DNA of 64,000 nucleotides from G963677085 sp963677085 (GTDB taxonomy: Bacteria; Planctomycetota; Planctomycetia; Pirellulales; Thermoguttaceae), in contig CAXXFH010000003.1 of assembly GCA_963677085.2 (NCBI GenBank), positions 806,001 through 870,000 of the forward strand, read 5' to 3'. Positions 59,441 through 64,000 of this stretch are shown one piece after another. Numbering within the stretch: the stretch's first letter is position 1; every line of letters starts with the position of its first letter. Under the pieces are notes generated by a model. The model saw only the letters and a list, made by a program, of their open reading frames with translations, was not told where the DNA came from and searched no databases. The position numbers and the translations under genes were made by a program.

Positions 59441-59531
59441 TTAGAACTCGTAAGAGTTTTATTTCCTGAAATCCGGTTTTGCGGTATAAGGGATCCTTCG
59501 TTTTTCAATGGATTGAGGTGGAGGACAAGTT

Positions 59532-60730
59532 ATGCAGGATGTGGATCGTTGGGAAGAGCAGGCGCGTTTGGTGTTTACGCGGTTGAACGAGCAGCAGCGA
59601 CGATGGGTCGCTGGGCTATTGTCCAAGGCGGCGGGATGGGGTGGCGATACCGAGATCGCGCAGGTCACCGGCTTGGATCCCAAGACGATCAAGCGAGGTC
59701 GTGACGAACTGGATGATGGTTTGGAGGATTGTCCGAGGGACCGCATCCGTCGCGAAGGCGCGGGGCGGCCTCCTGTCGAAAAAAAGTTCCTGGCATCGAA
59801 GACCGCCTGAAAGCATTGGTCCGCGAGCATGTCGGTGGCGACCCAACGGGAAGACGGAAATACGTGCGTTGTAGTTTGCGCTCGCTGGCAACCCGGGTGA
59901 AAACCCTCTCGCATACGACGATCGGCCGGTTGTTGCGAAAACTCGGCTATTCGCTTCGTGCCAACGTGAAACGACTGTCGGGGCCTCCGCACCCCGATCG
60001 TGACAAGCAGTTTCGATATATCCAACGGCAGAAGCGGCGCTTCTCGAGAGAAGGCTTGGCGGCAATCAGTGTCGACACCAAAAACACCGAATTGATCGGC
60101 AATTTCAAGAACGAAGGAAGACTGTGGCGGCGGCTGCCGGACGAAGTCTCCATGTACGACTTTCCGGGCGATGCCGAATGCCGAGCAATTCCGTACGGCA
60201 TTTACGACCTGACTCGCAAGCAAGGACACGTCTGCGTTGGGACGTCGGCCGACACGTCGCAATTCGCCGTGCGTTCCATTCGAAGCTGGTGGAAGCGATC
60301 GGGACGAAAACAGTACCCCGACGCAACCGAACTGTTGATCACGGCCGACAGTGGAGGAAGCAACGGGCATCGTCCGCGACTCTGGAAACGGGAACTGCAA
60401 CGATGGGCCGACGAAGAGGGCCTCACGATAACGGTTTGTCATTACCCTCGCGGAGCTTCCAAATGGAATGATATTGAACATCGGCTCTTCGGCCCCATTT
60501 CCAACAACTGGGCAGGGCAACCGCTCAGAAGCCTTAACCTGATGCTCGGCGCGATCCGCGGGACAACGAACGACGGTGGCCTCCGTGTTACCGCAGAATT
60601 CGATCATCGTCAGTATCCGAAGAAACTCAAAGTAAAGGACCGAGAGATGAAAACGCTAAGCCTACACCGACATACAACTTGCCCCGATTGGAACTACTCG
60701 ATCAAGCCACGCCCAGATTTCCGGAAGTAA
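59532..60730 (+). CDS. ISAzo13-family transposase made by -1 frameshifting
   Basis: The first frame starts at ATG 59532 behind GGAGGACAAGTT and encodes a helix-turn-helix (WGGDTEIAQVTGLDPKTIKRG). At A AAA AAG (59780-59786, in the 0 frame as in dnaX) a -1 slip enters the second frame at codon 59786. The fused protein would be 85 + 314 = 399 residues. The second part has SVDTKNTE, ITADSGGSNG and KWNDIEHRLF, the DDE residues of ISAzo13. Without the slip only a 92-residue first protein is made. Confidence 0.9.
59780..59786 (+). other. Programmed -1 frameshift heptamer A AAA AAG
   Basis: In the first transposase frame the codons are GAA AAA AAG, giving the canonical X XXY YYZ slip order. The downstream frame joins in the -1 phase and carries the catalytic domain. 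No stimulator stem-loop was checked. Confidence 0.75.
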
Positions 60731-60821
60731 TTTCGTTACGAGTTCTTAGTGCGGTTCCACAGGCGGTCTAGCGCCCTCTGGGGGGGGGCAATCTAGGGAG
60801 CAACTCAAGGAGGTGTTCCCG

Positions 60822-61762
60822 ATGAAGGCATACGATGCTGGTTTCCGCGAGGAGGTACTCGCTGCGTGCGATGCGCATGAAGGCACTCGAGCCGTCGCGT
60901 TACGTTTCAAGGTCTCCGAATCATGGGTGCGACGGATTAAGCAGCAACGTCGCGAGACGGGACAAGTCGCACCCAAAAAGGCGGCCCCACGCAAGCCCAA
61001 GTGGCATGCGTGGGCGGATTGGTTACTGGCAAAGCTTGCCGCCCAACCCGACATTTATCTCCGTGAGTTGCAGGTCCAACTGAAGGAAGAACGAGGGGAA
61101 GACGCTTGCCTGATGACGATCTGTATCGCCTGTCGCGAGTTGGGGCAGTCTCGAAAAAAAAGACGCTGATCGCCAGTGAGCAGGACCGCCCCGACGTTTC
61201 CCAGCAACGAGCCGAGTGGCGGGCTTCGCAGAAACAAATCGACCCTGACAAGGTTGTTTTCCTCGACGAAACGTGGGCGAAAACCAATATGACACGTCGC
61301 TACGGCCGTGCTCCGGTCGGCACGCGATTGGAGGAGAAGACCCCTTGCGGCCGCTGGGAGACAACGACTTTTCTCGGAGCGCTGCGTGCCGAAGGATTCA
61401 TTGCTCCGTTGACCGTCGACGGGGCAATCAACGGCTCCCTGTTTCTCGCCTGGGTAAAACAACATTTGGCTCCCGTCCTCCAACCGGGCGACGTCGTCGT
61501 GATGGATAATCTCTCCAGTCACAAAGTTGCCGGCGTCCGCGAAGCGATCGAGGCGGCCGGTGCCGAACTACGCTACTTGCCACCGTATTCGCCGGACCTC
61601 AACCCCATCGAGTTGGCGTTCGCCAAACTGAAGAAACTACTTCGCGATGGCGCAGAACGGACCGTCGACAAACTCTGGGAACTCTGCGGACGCATCCTCG
61701 ACACCTTCACGGAAACCGAGTGCCGCAACTACTTCAAATACTGCGGATACCGCCACACCTGA
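60822..61762 (+). CDS. IS630-family transposase made by -1 frameshifting (IS630-B)
   Basis: ATG 60822 follows AAGGAGG by 7 bp; an in-frame GTG lies at 60813. The first frame encodes a helix-turn-helix (AVALRFKVSESWVRRIKQQRR) and ends at 61169. A -1 slip at A AAA AAA (61154-61160) continues with KTLIASEQDRP and the DDE domain: FLDETWAKT, VVMDNLSSHK and SPDLNPIELAF. The fused protein would have 113 + 200 = 313 residues. It is distinct from IS630-A in sequence. Confidence 0.93.
61154..61160 (+). other. Programmed -1 frameshift heptamer A AAA AAA in IS630-B
   Basis: The 0-frame codons are CGA AAA AAA within a run of eight A. A -1 slip leads directly into the long second frame carrying the catalytic residues. 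Confidence 0.75.
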
Positions 61763-61775
61763 AATGGAACCGCAC

Positions 61776-62939
61776 TAGTACGTCATCCAGCAAGTTTCTT
61801 CCGGTATAGTTCCGGGAACACTCGGCGGGCGTCGTTGTTATTGAAGGTCCAGTCGATTATGGCTTTGCGGCGATTTCGGTCGCGGGCCCAAGTCGCCGCA
61901 TGACGTTGAACTTCTTCGATTGTAGGAATCCGTCGCCCGAGGCATTGCTTGGTCAACACGGAGATTTCAATTTCTGCCATGTTCAGCCAACTGGCGTGCT
62001 TGGGTGTGTAGTGCCATACGATGCGTCGCAGAGATTGCTTCGCTTTCGTGGCGTCAAACGTTTCGATGAGGGACTTTTCGTTGTGCGTGTTGAGGTTGTC
62101 GAGAACCAAATGAATCCGACGAGCCTTGGGATAACGCTGAAGCAGATCACGCACGAATCGTGCGAAATCGGCCCGTTTGCGATGACGCCGAGCCTGGACG
62201 AAGCGTTTGCCACCTTTCGGCTCAACGGCGACAAAGATACTGCACGTGCCGCAACGACGATACTCGTAGTCCTGCTTAGCCGCCTTGCCTGGTACGGCAG
62301 GCTTGAAGGGACACGTATCGTCCAGGAGTTGATACGGCTGCTCGTCCATGCAAATCAACGGTTCTCTCGGGTTGAACGCCTTTTCATACTGGTCGAGGAC
62401 GTCCTCCATTCTGTCGCGAAACTCTTCGGTGAGTCTCGGAATGCACCATGTTTTTTTCGCCATGGCTTCATGTCGTGCTCTTTCAGCCACAACGCAACCT
62501 CGCTCTTGCTGATCGAATCGACGAAGCCTCGTTTCACGGCGTGCACGCAGAGTAGTTCCAGCGTCCAGCGGACGCGGCCCTCCGGCGGATCGCTGCAAGC
62601 CAACGCCACGACTTGCTGCTTCTGCCGTGGCGTAAACGTGGGCGGAGCACCGGATCGAGGGGCGTCGTACAACGCTTCCTCTAAACTCCCGGTACAGAAC
62701 CGTTTACGCATACTGCGAACAGTTCGATCCGTGCAACCAACGTGTTCGGCAATCTCCTCATCCGTGAATCCTTCATCTGATTTCAGCAGAATCAAGGCAC
62801 GCCGAACCACACGCACGGATCGCGTGCCGGTATGCACCAACTCCTGCAAATGCTGTCGGGCCTCGTCCTTGAGGCGTACAATGTGTTCCTTCATGCCGGT
62901 GCTTATACCACCGGAAACAATTTCATGGAAGGCGTACTA
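61776..62939 (-). mobile_element. Complete IS630-A insertion sequence (copy 3)
   Basis: The only full-length copy of the three. TAGTACGTCATCCAGC opens at TA 61776 and the complement of the other end (GGAAGGCGTACTA, ending at TA 62938-62939) is the inverted repeat. It shares its left TA with IS630-B. It is near identical to copies 1 and 2. Confidence 0.95.
61783..62894 (-). CDS. IS630-A transposase made by -1 frameshifting (copy 3)
   Basis: ORFA starts at ATG 62894 with a helix-turn-helix (DEEIAEHVGCTDRTVRSMRKR). The 0-frame codons CGA AAA AAA give the slip heptamer A AAA AAA (62457-62451), after which ORFB continues in the -1 frame. The fused product would be 148 + 222 = 370 residues. The DDE domain carries ICMDEQP, LVLDNLNTH and NMAEIEI. 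This is the single intact copy in the window and may be the source of the others. Confidence 0.92.
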
Positions 62940-63356
62940 GTCACTTTCGATTGCCAGTTTATTGGCCGTGATATTCCTGATCAAAATGAACTAATTGAGA
63001 ATTGCGGCCGGATTGAGGGCCCTCCGCCGACGATGCGGCGCGAATGCATTGATCCAGCACGCGATCGCGTTTACGAGACCTGTATAATGCTCGATTCACA
63101 GTACATGTATGCAGACTCGTCGTTCGTCCAGTTTTCCGAGGATGGTATTTGGAGTGGCATTGCCCGCTTGACCAAGTTCCGCCAGGCAGTCGGGTCGCAT
63201 GATGGACGCATGTTGCGAGACCAAATTATCTTGACGCCGATATGCATCGGTACTCCTGCCAAATCCGTGCGCATATCGACTGTTCAAAGCGGCAAAGTCG
63301 ATCCTGAGCAGCACTATTTGCAGCTTCTCAGAGACCGGCAAATTGCGATCGAGTAA
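62925..63356 (+). CDS. Unrecognised protein, 5' end in IS630-A terminal repeat
   Basis: A 143-residue open frame starts at ATG 62925, inside the end of IS630-A, and runs through the element boundary at 62939 into unique DNA. The sequence (VTFDCQFIGRDIPDQNELIENC, MLDSQYMYADSSFVQFSED, LTPICIGTPAKSVRIS) matches nothing I recognise. The true gene may have begun upstream of the array, before 58479, or may use a start inside. It may be a truncated gene. Confidence 0.45.
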   Translation: MEGVLVTFDCQFIGRDIPDQNELIENCGRIEGPPPTMRRECIDPARDRVYETCIMLDSQYMYADSSFVQFSEDGIWSGIARLTKFRQAVGSHDGRMLRDQIILTPICIGTPAKSVRISTVQSGKVDPEQHYLQLLRDRQIAIE

Positions 63357-64000
63357 TCCTCTGTATCCTAAGTGTGGAGGGCAACTGTCGTTCGTACAGG
63401 CGGCAAAGCGATCGCCGAGATAATCTGCTGGCCAAAGCCGTGCCGTTTGCCAATACCGGATAGCGTGTCGCTGATGCCCTCGCTACCTCAGCCACATCGA
63501 CCGACTGCAATTCGCCGAGAGTCAAACTAAAGGAGGTGGACACACCGACGCAAATTGGAGGTTGCGCATCGGCGTCGAGGAAGGCGTGCCCTGAACGATG
63601 CCCCCCTAGGACGGTTGGTCATTGGGCCATACGCGAGACCATGCGTCATTCGCCGGGCGACGGATGTCCAGTTATTCGGTGCGGCAGCAGGTGGGGAAGA
63701 TGTTATTGCGCAGTTGGCGCCCCGACAATGCACTTCGGCGGAGGCGGTCATGGCCACCCAAGGGACTGGTGCTCCGCGACTTATGTGCTACAATCGCCGT
63801 CAAGGCAGGGAACGTTATTGCGCAAGGCGCGCCCGATAACAGGTTTGGGGCGTGCATGATAAACAGTAGTACGCCTCATGAGATAGAAAATGGGTGGCCT
63901 CACGATAGTCGTACTCATCGTGTGTGGCGTAATCACGATCCCGCTTTTCTGGTGGGTTCATTGCGGTCTTGAGTCATGGTACGTTCGTCTCGGCCGCAGC
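63357..64000. other. Right-edge region, 644 bp, short repeats, no gene called
   Basis: No open frame is convincing. A strong ribosome-site-like AAAGGAGGTGGA occurs at about 63530 with no clear start after it. GTTATTGCGCAGTTGGCGCCCC (about 63702) and GTTATTGCGCAAGGCGCGCCC (about 63814) are imperfect direct repeats spaced 112 bp apart. Confidence 0.4.

Larger units (their letters stand above)
59444..60745 (+). mobile_element. Complete ISAzo13-family insertion sequence
   Basis: GAACTCGTAA ends both sides in inverted orientation (59444-59453 and 60736-60745), flanked by TTA (59441-59443 and 60746-60748). The 1302-bp element carries two overlapping frames joined by a -1 slip site. It directly abuts IS5 on the left and IS630-B on the right. 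Confidence 0.9.
60747..61777 (+). mobile_element. Complete IS630-B insertion sequence
   Basis: GTGCGGTTCC (60749-60758) and its complement GGAACCGCAC (61766-61775) are the tips of the inverted repeats. Both sides are flanked by TA (60747-60748, 61776-61777), the IS630 target. It lies directly between ISAzo13 and IS630-A copy 3 and shares each flanking TA with its neighbour. Confidence 0.93.

Noticed and set aside
63814..63840. Direct repeats near the right edge as a CRISPR or attachment site
   Set aside because: Only two imperfect copies, 112 bp apart, with no spacer pattern and no integrase nearby.

Overview
The window is about 64 kb of moderately GC-rich chromosome from a planctomycete, probably Pirellulales-like; the lineage is an inference. 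The evidence is the gene repertoire. It includes a DUF1549/DUF1553 + DUF1501 + PPC-domain cassette, PEP-CTERM proteins, a DUF1559 prepilin-like protein, Tat-exported Gfo/Idh/MocA oxidoreductases, an S1 sulfatase, an HzsA-related multihaem protein and several XylR-like (sugar-binding + AraC) regulators. No rRNA, tRNA or CRISPR array was seen.

Layout. (1) 1-8078: a minus-strand catabolic operon (GH36 alpha-galactosidase, clan GH-A glycosidase, SDR dehydrogenase, GalD-like enolase-superfamily dehydratase cut by the window edge), a PEP-CTERM gene with an in-frame amber codon, and a divergent XylR-like regulator. (2) 8079-9279: non-coding DNA with an IS630 scrap and three 13-bp repeats at a 19-bp period. 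(3) 9280-17580: a three-gene plus-strand cassette. Its first protein fuses a roughly 880-residue alanine-rich coiled coil to DUF1549/DUF1553; DUF1501 and PPC/zinc-ribbon proteins follow. (4) 18076-26480: Gfo/Idh/MocA oxidoreductase, a decayed regulator, a XylR-like regulator, a divergent HzsA-related trihaem protein, a second PEP-CTERM protein and a DUF1559 protein. (5) 26601-33095: truncated IS630 and IS256 copies, a sulfatase, a frameshifted Gfo/Idh/MocA gene and a third XylR-like regulator. (6) 33565-44747: a graveyard of transposase and integrase pieces, a DUF3150-like gene cut by an IS66 remnant, a duplicated Rhs segment, and a large Rhs gene split by a complete IS66 with a 7-bp flanking duplication. 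(7) 44748-50505: three overlapping minus-strand genes, encoding a 1218-residue secreted protein with an HETRH zincin-like motif and two membrane-anchored HEAT-like proteins. (8) 50574-54800: remains of a Tad pilus locus (a TadC-TPR chimera and the tail of TadB) broken by a serine recombinase that is itself broken by IS630, plus integrase and IS21 remnants. (9) 55054-58478: a DUF6414-like protein, an S41 peptidase, a decayed esterase and a HEAT protein. (10) 58479-62941: four insertion sequences (IS5, ISAzo13, IS630-B, IS630-A) packed end to end and separated only by TTA/TA target bases.

The first half reads as carbohydrate scavenging under local XylR-like control: secreted glycosidases and a sulfatase release sugars, and oxidoreductases and a dehydratase process them. 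The second half is accessory DNA shaped by transposition. Its most original intact unit is the three-gene HETRH/HEAT operon. Three of the IS types place DDE domains behind poly-A -1 frameshift heptamers.
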